Assembly: GCA_023415305.1 (NCBI GenBank)
Contig: JAEZKZ010000068.1
Location: 1-62,872, forward strand
Reading direction: 5' to 3'
Source of the DNA: Bacillota bacterium
Lineage (GTDB): Bacteria; Bacillota; Clostridia; Acetivibrionales; DSM-1351
DNA: 62,872 nt
Part shown: piece by piece, positions 44,343-53,330 of the stretch
Layout of the letters: every line of letters starts with the position of its first letter
Numbering within the stretch: position 1 is the first letter of the stretch
Notes under the pieces: generated by a model
Seen by the model: only the letters and a program-made list of their open reading frames with translations
The model's database searches: none
What the model was told of the DNA's origin: nothing
Made by a program: the position numbers and the translations under genes

Positions 44343-44858
44343 ATGCTTAGCGAAAGAATAAATAAATTGATAAATGAACAAATCCAAAAAGAATTTTATT
44401 CGGCTTATCTATATTTAGGAATGGAAGCATACTTTTCAAATTTAAATCTTGACGGCTTTGCCAACTTCTTCAGGATTCAGGTACAGGAAGAGCGTGATCA
44501 TGCAATGAAATTCTTTGATTATATAAACCAAAAAGGAGGAAAAGTTGAGCTTTTGCAGATAAATGCACCTGAAGCGAAATTTGAATCCGCAGAAGAGATA
44601 TTCGCCACTACTCTCAATCATGAGCAGTTTGTAACTCAATCTATATATAACATAGTCAATGCAGCAATGGATGAAAGAGATCATGCTACAAATACCTTCC
44701 TGCAGTGGTTTGTTACGGAACAGGTAGAAGAAGAAGCAACCATGGAGAAGTATTTGAGAAAGCTTCAGCTAATTAAGAATGACCCGAACGGTATGTTTAT
44801 GCTGGATGCCGAGATGGCACAGAGAGTTTATACTCCACCTGCAGCAGAAACTGTTTAA
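44343..44858 (+). CDS. ftnA: non-haem ferritin
   Basis: 171 residues forming the four-helix ferritin fold. Ferroxidase ligands are visible: Glu in INEQIQKEFYSAYLYLGMEA, the E-E-R-D-H cluster in QVQEERDHAMKFFDYI, and Glu/Gln in AAMDERDHATNTFLQWFVTE. It oxidises and stores iron. Start: GGAGGT followed by ATG 44343; the in-frame TTG at 44331 overlaps that site. Monocistronic; its 3' region contains an imperfect palindromic element before the opp terminator. Confidence 0.95.
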   Translation: MLSERINKLINEQIQKEFYSAYLYLGMEAYFSNLNLDGFANFFRIQVQEERDHAMKFFDYINQKGGKVELLQINAPEAKFESAEEIFATTLNHEQFVTQSIYNIVNAAMDERDHATNTFLQWFVTEQVEEEATMEKYLRKLQLIKNDPNGMFMLDAEMAQRVYTPPAAETV

Positions 44859-44895
44859 GGCTATTTAAAGTAATTAATTAATCAGTCTTTCTTTG

Positions 44896-45034
44896 AACCA
44901 CATTCCAAGCAGCCCTGATGACTGGCGGTTGATTTTAAAATTATTTGCAGCGACATTCGGGTTTTGCGGTTGTTAATATATAGGAGTCATATATCAACAA
45001 TCGCCAGTCATTAAGGCTGTAGGAACTGTGGTTA
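44896..45034. repeat. imperfect palindromic element (139 bp)
   Basis: The ends are AACCACA (44896-44902) and TGTGGTT (45028-45034). Perfect inner arms are TGACTGGCG (44919-44927)/CGCCAGTCA (45002-45010) and GTTGAT (44928-44933)/ATCAAC (44993-44998). A second copy of the left motif, GCGGTTGTT (about 44966-44974), can pair with the same right arm. No ORF lies inside. It could be a MITE-like insertion or a structured 3' UTR. Confidence 0.55.
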
Positions 45035-45053
45035 TTTTATTTGTGTAAATAAC

Positions 45054-45085
45054 AAGCCCCCTGAGCAATAATCAGGGGGCTTGAA
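45054..45085. terminator. terminator of opp operon and ferritin (bidirectional)
   Basis: An 11-bp perfect GC-rich stem (AAGCCCCCTGA at 45054-45064, TCAGGGGGCTT at 45072-45082) with loop GCAATAA. Confidence 0.92.
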
Positions 45086-45135
45086 TTATTTCAATTTCTC
45101 AATTGATTCTGTTTTCACAGAGAGTGTGGATTTAA

Positions 45136-46749
45136 TTACTTAAAGGATGCCCAGTTAAATAATACGAACCCGAGCCTTGTGTTAACTACACCCTGCAAGT
45201 CTTTTGAAACTACAACAGGTTCAGTATAGAAGTATATAGGAGCTATACCTGCATCATCCATGAGCAGTTTTTCAGCATCGTGGAATAACTGTATACGTTT
45301 TGCTGTGTCAGTTTCTTTTCTAGCTGCAGAAATAAGCTCATCGTACTTTGGATTATTATACTTAGCATGGTTCTGACCGTTTTCGGATGTGAATATATCC
45401 ATAAAGGTCGATGGATCCATATAGTCACCAATCCAACCATTTCTGTTAATATTATATACACCATCTTTTCTTGACTGTTGGAATACATTCCATTCCTGTG
45501 CAAGTATTTCAACTTCTACGCCAAGATTTTCCTTCCACATCTGCTGTAAAGCTTCAGCAACAGGTTCATGACCTGATCCTGAATTCAAGCCGTAAGTTAC
45601 CTTTGGAAAACCTTTTCCGTCTGGGTAGCCTGCCTCGGCAAGGAGCTTTTTAGCTTCAGCAACATTCTTTTCATAATCTTCTGCTTTTGTTGAGACGTAT
45701 TCCCCGGCAGTTGTTCTGAAGTCAGGTTCCTGTTCTACATCGGCAATACCATATGGTACGAAGCCTGAAGCTGGTGTCTCTCCGCCTTTTTTAACCTTTT
45801 CAACGATGTAGTTACGGTCTATAGCTAATATAAAAGCTTTTCTTACTTTAGGATTATCAAAAGGAGCTTTATTATTTACAAGGTCAAGATAGTAAGTTCC
45901 AAGCAATGGCAATATCTTCAGATTACCTGCTTCATTTTCAGCAGCGAGTTCGTCTGCAGGAATATTCTTTGCATATGCTACCTGACCGTTTTTGAATGCG
46001 CTTAAGATAGCATTCTGATCATTCATCAGGTACCATTCGATTTTTGGAGCTACTATTGAATCTTTACCCCAGTAGGTTTCACTTTTCTCAAAAGTAATTT
46101 TTGAATCATGTTCCCAGCTGGTAAGCTTGTAAGGTCCATTACCTATATAAGTTGAAGGGTCAAGAGCCCACTTTTCCGGATTGGCAGATACAACATCTTC
46201 TCTCTGAGGAACAAGAGCAGGGAATGCAACTATTTCAGTAAAGAATGGGCATGCATTCTCAAGTGTTACTTCAAGAGTTTTGTCATCAATTGCTTTTACT
46301 CCGAGAGTATTTACGTCAGCTTCACCTGCGTTAATCTTTTCGCCGTTCTTTACAAAGTAGATGTAGTAGGCGTAATCAGCGGCAGTTTCTTTGCTGACAG
46401 TTCTTTTCCATGCGTATACGAAATCATTTGCAGTTACATCTTTACCGTCTGACCATTTTGCGTCCTTGCGGAGATGGAATGTCCAAACGAGACCATCTGT
46501 ACTGATATCCCATTTTTCAGCAACTCCGGGAACAATAGTTCCGTCTTTGCCTATTGTAGTCAAACCCTCAAATGCATGTAATACATAGTTTCCACCGTCA
46601 AGTGAATTGTTAAGAGACGGGTCTATAGTTTTCGGCTCGGAAGCTATAGTCGCGGTTATAGCTTTTCCTGAGCTTGCAGTACTTCCGCAACCTGCCAATA
46701 CTGTTACTACAACAGTAAGAGCAAGTACAAGTGCTAATATTTTCTTCAT
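45136..46749 (-). CDS. oppA: oligopeptide ABC transporter, substrate-binding lipoprotein
   Basis: 537 residues. The lipobox LAGC (VVVTVLAGCGST, Cys at about residue 21) marks an extracellular lipoprotein. The family-5 solute-binding domain is shown by EPKTIDPSLNNSLDGGNYVL, FHLRKDAKWSDGKDVTANDF and FDNPKVRKAFILAIDRNYIV. It captures peptides for the OppBCDF permease encoded upstream. It is the last gene of the operon, separated from oppF by 164 bases, whereas the other junctions are tight. ATG 46749 follows GGGGGT. Confidence 0.93.
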   Translation of the reverse strand: MKKILALVLALTVVVTVLAGCGSTASSGKAITATIASEPKTIDPSLNNSLDGGNYVLHAFEGLTTIGKDGTIVPGVAEKWDISTDGLVWTFHLRKDAKWSDGKDVTANDFVYAWKRTVSKETAADYAYYIYFVKNGEKINAGEADVNTLGVKAIDDKTLEVTLENACPFFTEIVAFPALVPQREDVVSANPEKWALDPSTYIGNGPYKLTSWEHDSKITFEKSETYWGKDSIVAPKIEWYLMNDQNAILSAFKNGQVAYAKNIPADELAAENEAGNLKILPLLGTYYLDLVNNKAPFDNPKVRKAFILAIDRNYIVEKVKKGGETPASGFVPYGIADVEQEPDFRTTAGEYVSTKAEDYEKNVAEAKKLLAEAGYPDGKGFPKVTYGLNSGSGHEPVAEALQQMWKENLGVEVEILAQEWNVFQQSRKDGVYNINRNGWIGDYMDPSTFMDIFTSENGQNHAKYNNPKYDELISAARKETDTAKRIQLFHDAEKLLMDDAGIAPIYFYTEPVVVSKDLQGVVNTRLGFVLFNWASFK

Positions 46750-46913
46750 TATTTATACCCCCTATTATTATAAAAATAAGTTGATTCTTTATTAAATCCA
46801 TAATACAAATGTGATATTTTCTGGGAAAAAGCGTAATTACTTTTATCTTTATATCAATGTCGACCTCACTGATTAAAAGAACAGATATCTTCTTGTTATA
46901 TGGAAACATTAAA

Positions 46914-47942
46914 CTATTTTATTTCTCCCGCAAAATGACACGCTACATAATGTCCATCTCCATGCTCCTTGAATTCAGGAACCTGCTTTGCGCAAATATC
47001 CTTTGCATAAGGGCATCTGGTCCTAAACTTACATCCTGAAGGAGGATTCACAGGTGATGGTATTTCACCCTTTAGGATAATCCTGTTTCGCTTCTTGGCA
47101 ACTTCAGGGTCCGGTTCGGGAATTGCGGTAAGGAGTGCTTGTGTATAGGGATGGAGAGGATTCTTATACAGTTCCTCTGATTCAACAAGTTCAACAATAT
47201 GTCCCAAATACATTACTCCGACTCTGTCGCAGGTATGTCTGACTACTCCAAGATCATGGGAGATAAATAAATAGGTCAGATCAAGTCTTTCCTGCATTTC
47301 CTCAAGTGTATTTATTATCTGTGCTCTGATCGACACGTCAAGTGCAGAGACTGGTTCATCACAAACAATAAATTCCGGTTCCACGGCTATAGCTCTTGCT
47401 ATGCCAATTCTCTGACGCTGTCCCCCTGAAAACTCATGAGGATAGCGAGAAGAATGTTCAGTGTTCAAGCCTACAAGTTTTAGCAGCTCTCTGATTTTTT
47501 CTGCTCTCTCCTTTTTTGAGGATGTGAGTTTATGAATGTCAAGTGGTTCACCGACAATATCCGAAACAGTCATACGCGGATCAAGAGATGCGTAGGGGTC
47601 CTGAAAAATATACTGCATTTTCTTTCTGTAAGGCAGAAGCTTTTTTTTCTGTAATTTTGTTATATCAACACCTGAAAATTTTATTTGTCCATCGGTAGGG
47701 TCATAAATTCTCAGTATGGAACGACCTAAAGTTGTTTTTCCTGAACCGGATTCACCAACCAAACCAAGTGTTTCACCTTTATATATGTTAAAGGTCACGC
47801 CGTCAACAGCCTTAACAAAAGCTTTTTCACCCAAATTATTTCTTATGTGGAAATATTGTTTCAGGTTATGCACTTCTATTAAAACCTTTTTGCTATTTAC
47901 CGACTTGTCGGTAACTGAAGCTTTGGATTCTTCTTTATCCAT
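46914..47942 (-). CDS. oppF: oligopeptide ABC transporter, ATP-binding protein OppF
   Basis: 342 residues. Walker A LVGESGSGKTTLG, signature FSGGQRQRIGIARA and Walker B FIVCDEPVSALD are intact. The C-terminal oligopeptide-transporter extension carries a Cys set (CKFRTRCPYAKDIC), as is usual in OppF. One of two ATPases powering peptide import. GGAGG precedes ATG 47942, and the gene overlaps the end of oppD by 8 nt, so they are translationally coupled. Confidence 0.95.
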   Translation of the reverse strand: MDKEESKASVTDKSVNSKKVLIEVHNLKQYFHIRNNLGEKAFVKAVDGVTFNIYKGETLGLVGESGSGKTTLGRSILRIYDPTDGQIKFSGVDITKLQKKKLLPYRKKMQYIFQDPYASLDPRMTVSDIVGEPLDIHKLTSSKKERAEKIRELLKLVGLNTEHSSRYPHEFSGGQRQRIGIARAIAVEPEFIVCDEPVSALDVSIRAQIINTLEEMQERLDLTYLFISHDLGVVRHTCDRVGVMYLGHIVELVESEELYKNPLHPYTQALLTAIPEPDPEVAKKRNRIILKGEIPSPVNPPSGCKFRTRCPYAKDICAKQVPEFKEHGDGHYVACHFAGEIK

Positions 47943-48942
47943 TATTTTTTACCTCCACATTCTTATTAGCTCTGCTGTCGTAAAGCCAGCAGGTGGTTCT
48001 GTGTCCATCCTCTTCAACATGCTCCTGGGGCATATGGTTGATACAGACCTTCATACAATTTTCACATCTTGGAGCAAAGGAACAGCCCTGGGGAAGATTC
48101 AGGAGATCTATGGGATTTCCCTGAATGGGAATGAGTTTTTCACCCTTCTTATTAAGGTCTGGCAGTGAGCGGATCAGACCTTTCGTATACGGATGACGCG
48201 GATTGTTAAAAATACTGAAAACCGAGCCCTGCTCAACAATTCGACCTCCATACATAACTATTACATCATCAGCCATATCAGCTACGATACCAAGATCGTG
48301 GGTAATGAGGACAATAGCCATTCCGGTCTTTTTCTGAATATCCTTTAAAAGTTCAAGTATCTGTGCCTGAATGGTTACATCCAGTGCGGTGGTGGGTTCG
48401 TCTGCGATAAGAAGCTTGGGCGAGCCGGCAAGAGCCATGGCAATCATTGCTCTCTGGCGCATACCGCCGGAAAATTCATGAGGATACTGAGATAATCGCT
48501 TTTCAGGCTCATTAATGCCAACTAGTGACAGGAGCTCTATTGATCTCTTTTTTACCTCTTCTTTCGAAAGCTTTCCATACTTATGATAAAGAGACTCTGC
48601 AATCTGATTACCTATAGTAAAAACAGGATTCAGGCAAGTCATGGGGTCCTGAAATATCATAGCAACCTCATTGCCTGCAAAATTCAGCCTTTCGGCTTTA
48701 GTCATCGAAGAAACATCTTTTCCGTCAAAGATAATACTTCCTCCGACAATTTTTCCGGGCTTATCTATAAGCCCCATTATGGAGTAGGAGGAAACGCTTT
48801 TTCCTGAGCCGGATTCTCCTACAATTCCAAGAACCTTACCGGGTGCAAGGGAATAACTTATACCGTTTACGGCTTTTACCTCACCGGCAGGTGTGAAGAA
48901 GGAAACCTTCAAATCATTTATTTTAAGTAGTTCTTTGCTCAT
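47935..48942 (-). CDS. oppD: oligopeptide ABC transporter, ATP-binding protein OppD
   Basis: About 335 residues. Walker A IVGESGSGKSVSS, signature FSGGMRQRAMIAMA, Walker B LLIADEPTTALD, and the C-terminal Cys-containing motif CSFAPRCENCMKVC. Start: AAGGAGG 7 nt before ATG at 48942 (MSKELLKINDLKVSF); the longer frame to 49011 has no ribosome site. Pairs with OppF as the motor of the importer. Confidence 0.95.
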   Translation of the reverse strand: MSKELLKINDLKVSFFTPAGEVKAVNGISYSLAPGKVLGIVGESGSGKSVSSYSIMGLIDKPGKIVGGSIIFDGKDVSSMTKAERLNFAGNEVAMIFQDPMTCLNPVFTIGNQIAESLYHKYGKLSKEEVKKRSIELLSLVGINEPEKRLSQYPHEFSGGMRQRAMIAMALAGSPKLLIADEPTTALDVTIQAQILELLKDIQKKTGMAIVLITHDLGIVADMADDVIVMYGGRIVEQGSVFSIFNNPRHPYTKGLIRSLPDLNKKGEKLIPIQGNPIDLLNLPQGCSFAPRCENCMKVCINHMPQEHVEEDGHRTTCWLYDSRANKNVEVKNNG

Positions 48943-49066
48943 ATAAACCTCCTTAAGCCATTCGATATTTTCACATACGATGTTATGATACGTTATGGCG
49001 TTGAGCCGCATAGCGGCAGTAATAATAAATAAACTCTCTTTTCAACCTTCTTTATTCAGCTATGTT

Positions 49067-50062
49067 CTATTTCTTCATTCGAGGATCAAGTGCATCTCTG
49101 AGTCCGTCTCCAAAAAGGTTCATAGAAAGTATGATGATACTGATGGTTGCAGCCGGGAAAACCAACATATAGGGGTAGGAATAAATTCCTTTAAGTGCCA
49201 TCTGAGACAGAGACCCGAGTGAAGCCATAGGAATGGAAACTCCAAGACCTATAAAGCTCAAAAATGATTCAACAAATATAGCCTCAGGTATTTTAAGCGT
49301 AGCAACAACGATAATCTGGCCGATACAATTTGGTATCAGATGCTTGAAGATTATGTCTTTACTGCTGGCCCCGAGCACTTTAGCTGCAAGAACATATTCC
49401 TGTTCCTTCAAGGCGAGAATCTGGCCGCGGACTATACGCGCCATATCAACCCAGTACAGTAAGGCTAGTACAAAAAATATACTTATTAAACCGACACCAA
49501 GACCTTTCAAAAAGCCGGGAGCATTTGCTGATGAAAGAAATTTATCTATGGGGTCTTTAAGCACAACCTGCAAAAGAATAACAATAAGTATTGTTGGTAC
49601 CGAGTAAACAATATCAACAATTCTCATCATAACAATATCAACCCAACCGCCGAGGAAGCCGGAAATAGCACCATAGAGGATTCCGATTATCGATATCATA
49701 ATAGCAGCTACAACACCTACCGCAATAGATATCCTGGCACCTATCATGGTTCTTGTGAATAAATCTCTTCCAAGACTGTCGGTACCAAAAATATGCTGAG
49801 CATTAGGTGATAAGTTTTCCTGGCCTTTATTTATCTGGTCGTATGAATAGGGTGAAAGCATGGGTCCGATAATAGCTGCCAATAGGACCAGTAAAATAAC
49901 AATAAGTGAGCCCATAGCTACCTTATTGGATCTAAGTCTTTTCCATGCATCCCTCCAAAAGCCTACTGAAGGACGCATTATCTCGGTTGTTGCCTTCTCA
50001 CTTTCTGTAGCAGGCAAAAATAATTTACTATCTAAAACTTCAGAATTATTTATAGTTTTCAT
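49067..50062 (-). CDS. oppC: oligopeptide ABC transporter, permease OppC
   Basis: 331 residues. Cytoplasmic N-terminus, then six membrane segments (first at about residues 49-70, GSLIVILLVLLAAIIGPMLS). The OppC-type extracellular loop SYDQINKGQENLSPNAQHIF-GTDSLGRDL is clear. The permease EAA-like loop, which contacts an ATPase, includes ALKEQEYVLAAKVLGASSKD. ATG 50062 has GGAG upstream; the gap to oppB is 74 bases. Confidence 0.94.
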   Translation of the reverse strand: MKTINNSEVLDSKLFLPATESEKATTEIMRPSVGFWRDAWKRLRSNKVAMGSLIVILLVLLAAIIGPMLSPYSYDQINKGQENLSPNAQHIFGTDSLGRDLFTRTMIGARISIAVGVVAAIMISIIGILYGAISGFLGGWVDIVMMRIVDIVYSVPTILIVILLQVVLKDPIDKFLSSANAPGFLKGLGVGLISIFFVLALLYWVDMARIVRGQILALKEQEYVLAAKVLGASSKDIIFKHLIPNCIGQIIVVATLKIPEAIFVESFLSFIGLGVSIPMASLGSLSQMALKGIYSYPYMLVFPAATISIIILSMNLFGDGLRDALDPRMKK

Positions 50063-50136
50063 TTTTAGACTCCATTCCGTTGCTAAACAGCGACATATTT
50101 AGTAACTGAAGCACTTATTCTGCTTCGCATTTATCT

Positions 50137-51060
50137 CTATTTCGTTATATTGATTCTAGGATCAACAAATCTGTATATTACATCTACCAAAAGGTTCATC
50201 ACAATCAATAATGCGCCAAAGAAAATTGTTACACCCATTACAGTAGGATAATCTTTTGCAGTGATACTAGTAACAAATGAACTTCCCAGTCCTGGAATAG
50301 AGAATATTGATTCAATTACAAACGAACCGGTTAAAACGCTAGCAACCATTGGCCCTGCATAGGTTACAACGGGCAGAATTCCATTTCTCAAGCCGTGCTT
50401 GAAAATTACAACTCTTTCGGATAGACCCTTTGCTCTTGCAGTTCGTATATAATCCTGGTTAATAACATCCAACATGGAGGAACGCATAAGCCTTGTAATA
50501 AAACTCAGTGGGAAAAATGAAAGCGCAAAGCCCGGTAGAATGTAGCTTGACAAAGTATCCAGACGACTGACCGTCGGGAACATGTGAAGCTTGACTCCAA
50601 AAACAACCATACTTACTGTTGCAACAACAAAGCTGGGAACGGCTATTCCTATGGTAACGAAAAACATTATTGCTCTGTCGGTCCCTGTATTTTTCTTAAG
50701 TGCACTGATGGTACCCAGTATGGTTCCGAAAAAAATTGCAATAGCACTTGCAAAAAGACCAAGCTTGAGTGAGTATGGGAACTTTCTTACAATAATTTCT
50801 CCGACACTCTGACCTGCGAGCTTTATAGATTCGCCCAAATCACCCTTAAGGATATTTTTTGCATACATCCCGTATTGAGTCAAAAGAGGCTTGTCCAGCC
50901 CGTATTTGGCTTCAAGGTTAGCCATAATTTCAGGAGTTATTTTTCTATCTCCCAAAAATGGATTACCGGGGGTTAGGTGCATTAGGAAAAAAGTTAATGT
51001 AAACATAATCCATAATGTAAGCAATGAAACTAATAACCGTTTTAAAATGTATTTCAGCAT
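50137..51060 (-). CDS. oppB: oligopeptide ABC transporter, permease OppB
   Basis: 307 residues with six membrane segments. The N-terminal YILKRLLVSLLTLWIMFTLT and the motif MHLTPGNPF are typical of OppB. The coupling loop has DYIRTARAKGLSERVVIFKH. First gene of the B-C-D-F-A operon; GGAGG precedes ATG 51060. A long leader separates it from the best promoter candidate at 51348-51376. Confidence 0.94.
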   Translation of the reverse strand: MLKYILKRLLVSLLTLWIMFTLTFFLMHLTPGNPFLGDRKITPEIMANLEAKYGLDKPLLTQYGMYAKNILKGDLGESIKLAGQSVGEIIVRKFPYSLKLGLFASAIAIFFGTILGTISALKKNTGTDRAIMFFVTIGIAVPSFVVATVSMVVFGVKLHMFPTVSRLDTLSSYILPGFALSFFPLSFITRLMRSSMLDVINQDYIRTARAKGLSERVVIFKHGLRNGILPVVTYAGPMVASVLTGSFVIESIFSIPGLGSSFVTSITAKDYPTVMGVTIFFGALLIVMNLLVDVIYRFVDPRINITK

Positions 51061-51347
51061 ACGACCTCCATGTATTGCTGTGACCCTATAACACAGCGTG
51101 TAGTAAATTATAATCCAGCCTTGCTATCTCAATAAATCGAATTAGTTATACTATATCGATCACGTACTTAGGTAAATGTTTAAAAGTCTTTAATACTGTT
51201 GCTATGGTCCATGTCCGCTAATTTGAAAAAACGAATACGTCTCTATAAATTGAATTAATTTTTGGTTACCATAAAAAGTATATCAGTATCATGGAATAAG
51301 TACAAATACTGTCGAATTATAAACAAATAATGATATTACAATCACGC

Positions 51348-51376
51348 ATTATACTACAAAGAGAAGCTGAATTCAA
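51348..51376 (-). promoter_or_regulatory. candidate promoter of the opp operon
   Basis: On the minus strand, TTGAAT (51376-51371), a 17-nt spacer, then TATAAT (51353-51348). It would give a leader of about 280 nt. Confidence 0.45.
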
Positions 51377-51715
51377 TAATTTAATACTTCCAATATAACT
51401 TCAAATAGCTGTAAATACCAGTATTTGGTGGTAGTTTTTAATACCGACGAAAATCGACAAACATTTTTGTAAGAAATACCCATTACTGGAGTGACGCATT
51501 AACGCTTTATTAAGTTAGTGTCATATATAAATATTTATGATACCTGATTATGGCAACAATGTATATTCATTTCTTTACTGGCAAAAACTAATTTCCGAAT
51601 ACTTAATCTCATAGAAATAGTTATTTCCTATTGTTGGTTCTACATACAAAAAAAATTAACCATCCCAAGATATTTTCGGCTAGTACCGAATATGGTTCAT
51701 ATTTTGAAATGAGTA

Positions 51716-51744
51716 TTGACAGAAGCATATGTAATTTATATACT
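51716..51744 (+). promoter_or_regulatory. promoter of the LacI-family gene
   Basis: TTGACA (51716-51721), 17-nt spacer, TATACT (51739-51744). The operator just downstream covers the expected transcription start. Confidence 0.8.
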
Positions 51745-51754
51745 AATAGTAAAG

Positions 51755-51768
51755 ACAAACGATTGCAC
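51755..51768 (+). promoter_or_regulatory. LacI-type operator O1
   Basis: ACAAACGATTGCAC shares the core CAAACGATTGC with a second site at 52945-52959. It lies 10 nt after the -10 box, which suggests autorepression. Confidence 0.65.
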
Positions 51769-51813
51769 AGAGCTTTAGTAATAGTAATGAACCTTTATTA
51801 GCCGGGGGATACA

Positions 51814-52839
51814 GTGAAGAAGATAACTACAATAAACGATGTTGCCAGAGAAGCAGGTGTTGCTGCATCAACAGTTTCGAGAGTTCTGGCTGACAGTCCC
51901 AGAATCAGCACTGACACAAAGGAACGTATTAATAAAATTATACAGGAGCTTGATTATCATCCAAATATCATTGCACGGTCACTGGCCAGCAAAACCACAA
52001 ATATTGTAGCAATAGTGATACCTGAGCTGACTGAAAAAGCCTTCAGGCATCCTTTTTTTCCCGAGATAATAAGAGGTATTACTACAATGGCCCATAAGTG
52101 CAACTATAATATTCTTCTTACAAGTGTATCTGATGCGAGAGAAGAAAGAAAATATATCAGGGAGCTGATTAACGGAGGAATTGTTGGCGGCCTTATCATG
52201 TTAGCTTCCCGTACAAAGGACCCGTGTATTAGCGAACTCAAGAAATCCAGATTTCCATTTGTTGTGGTAGGAAGGCCTCAGATTGATGAAGATATTAATT
52301 GGGTGGATAACAACAACATGTCGATAGCTTATGATCTGACCATGCATCTTATTGAGCAGGGGCATAGAAAAATAGCTTTCGTCGGGCTGACTCCAGAATT
52401 CGTTGTTACAATGGACCGATACGAAGGTTATAAAAAGGCTTTACAGGATAGTAATATTGAAATCAACCCGGATTTAGTTTTAAACGGCAGGTATATAGAT
52501 GATTCCGGTTACGAACTTGCTGAGGAGCTTGAAGCTCGAGGCTCTGCATATACGGCGGTTATTACCTGCGATGATCTGATTGCCTTTGGTTTTATGAAAT
52601 ATTTGAACCAAAAAGGTATAAAAATTCCTGAAGACATCGCCGTTGCAGGTTTTAACAACTTCCCACTATGTGAATATACAACTCCGACACTTACTTCTGT
52701 TAAAGTCAATGAATTTGAACTCGGCGTTAAGGCCTTTAAAATACTTTACTCAAACATAGAAGAAGGTGTAAAAAGCTTTAACAGATCTATTATTCCGGCA
52801 GAACTTATAATAAGAAATTCAACATCTAAAAGACTTTGA
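51814..52839 (+). CDS. LacI-family transcriptional regulator
   Basis: 341 residues. The N-terminal helix-turn-helix is typical (TTINDVAREAGVAASTVSRV), with the hinge YHPNIIARSLASKTT, followed by the periplasmic-binding-like sugar-sensing domain (GLIMLASRTKD, TAVITCDDLIAFGFMKYLNQ, VAGFNNFPLCEYTTPTLTSV). GTG 51814 has GGGGGA upstream. Operators at its own promoter and between it and the glycan genes imply that it controls itself and the downstream GH13-phosphorylase genes, probably releasing on a malto-oligosaccharide or similar sugar. The ligand is inferred from neighbours only. Confidence 0.92.
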   Translation: MKKITTINDVAREAGVAASTVSRVLADSPRISTDTKERINKIIQELDYHPNIIARSLASKTTNIVAIVIPELTEKAFRHPFFPEIIRGITTMAHKCNYNILLTSVSDAREERKYIRELINGGIVGGLIMLASRTKDPCISELKKSRFPFVVVGRPQIDEDINWVDNNNMSIAYDLTMHLIEQGHRKIAFVGLTPEFVVTMDRYEGYKKALQDSNIEINPDLVLNGRYIDDSGYELAEELEARGSAYTAVITCDDLIAFGFMKYLNQKGIKIPEDIAVAGFNNFPLCEYTTPTLTSVKVNEFELGVKAFKILYSNIEEGVKSFNRSIIPAELIIRNSTSKRL

Positions 52840-52900
52840 CCAAGTTAACAACTATACTCTTTAACATTAGATAATATTGAATCAGAGTTATTGATCCAGA

Positions 52901-52935
52901 GCACATACATTTCACCAGCTGTATGTGCATTTTTA
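52901..52935 (+). terminator. terminator after the LacI-family gene
   Basis: GCACATACA (52901-52909) and TGTATGTGC (52920-52928) with a 10-nt loop, then ATTTTTA. Confidence 0.88.
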
Positions 52936-52944
52936 GAACGATAA

Positions 52945-52959
52945 TGCAAACGATTGCGC
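52945..52959 (+). promoter_or_regulatory. LacI-type operator O2, upstream of the glycan genes
   Basis: TGCAAACGATTGCGC is a near-palindrome centred on CG, sharing CAAACGATTGC with O1. It lies just after the lacI terminator and 372 bases before the GH13 gene. The intervening region has no other clear promoter. Confidence 0.65.
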
Positions 52960-53192
52960 TGTAAATGTGCAAACTCTGTACTTTAAATTTCACCATATAA
53001 ACTTACTTTATAAACATACTTTTGAGACTTAAGTACTGGACTTGCATTTTGACGAAAATTTTAAGTTTATACCGAGACGAGAGGTATCTGAGTAGTCATT
53101 AAAAGCCCTTATCTCGTTAGAAAAGTGCATAATGGTATGAAGTTTATTACTACTGTGTTAAGCACTATATATTAAGTGAAATAATAAGGAGG

Positions 53193-53316
53193 ATGAAAGA
53201 GAAAATGTCAAAGAGATAATCAGCTCAACAGGAATTCTTACTGTTATGGCTGCGGTAACTACAGCCCTATTAAGGCTAAGCAGACTAAGAAAAAATCTCG
53301 TAAAAAATTAATGTAA
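53193..53316 (+). pseudogene. frame-broken small Cys/Lys-rich ORF
   Basis: AAGGAGG (53186-53192) abuts ATG 53193, and a second in-frame ATG lies at 53205. That frame ends at TAA 53217 after 8 codons. The +1 frame stays open to 53316 and encodes a basic peptide with YCYGCGNYSPIKAKQTKKKS (53239-53298). The other frame encodes a hydrophobic stretch (ISSTGILTVMAAVTTALLRL). Neither open frame has its own start. It may be a decayed small gene or a frameshifted one. Not recognised. Confidence 0.35.
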
Positions 53317-53330
53317 CTAATGGAGATACA

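Larger units (their letters stand above)
51061..51813. other. 753-base divergent regulatory region between oppB and lacI-type gene
   Basis: No coding frame is convincing. Besides the two promoters and the operator listed separately, it holds two palindromes: AAATAC-CA-GTATTT (51413-51426) and TTCGG-N6-CCGAA (51675-51690, extending to ATATT...AATAT). Either might bind a regulator of opp or lacI. Confidence 0.5.
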
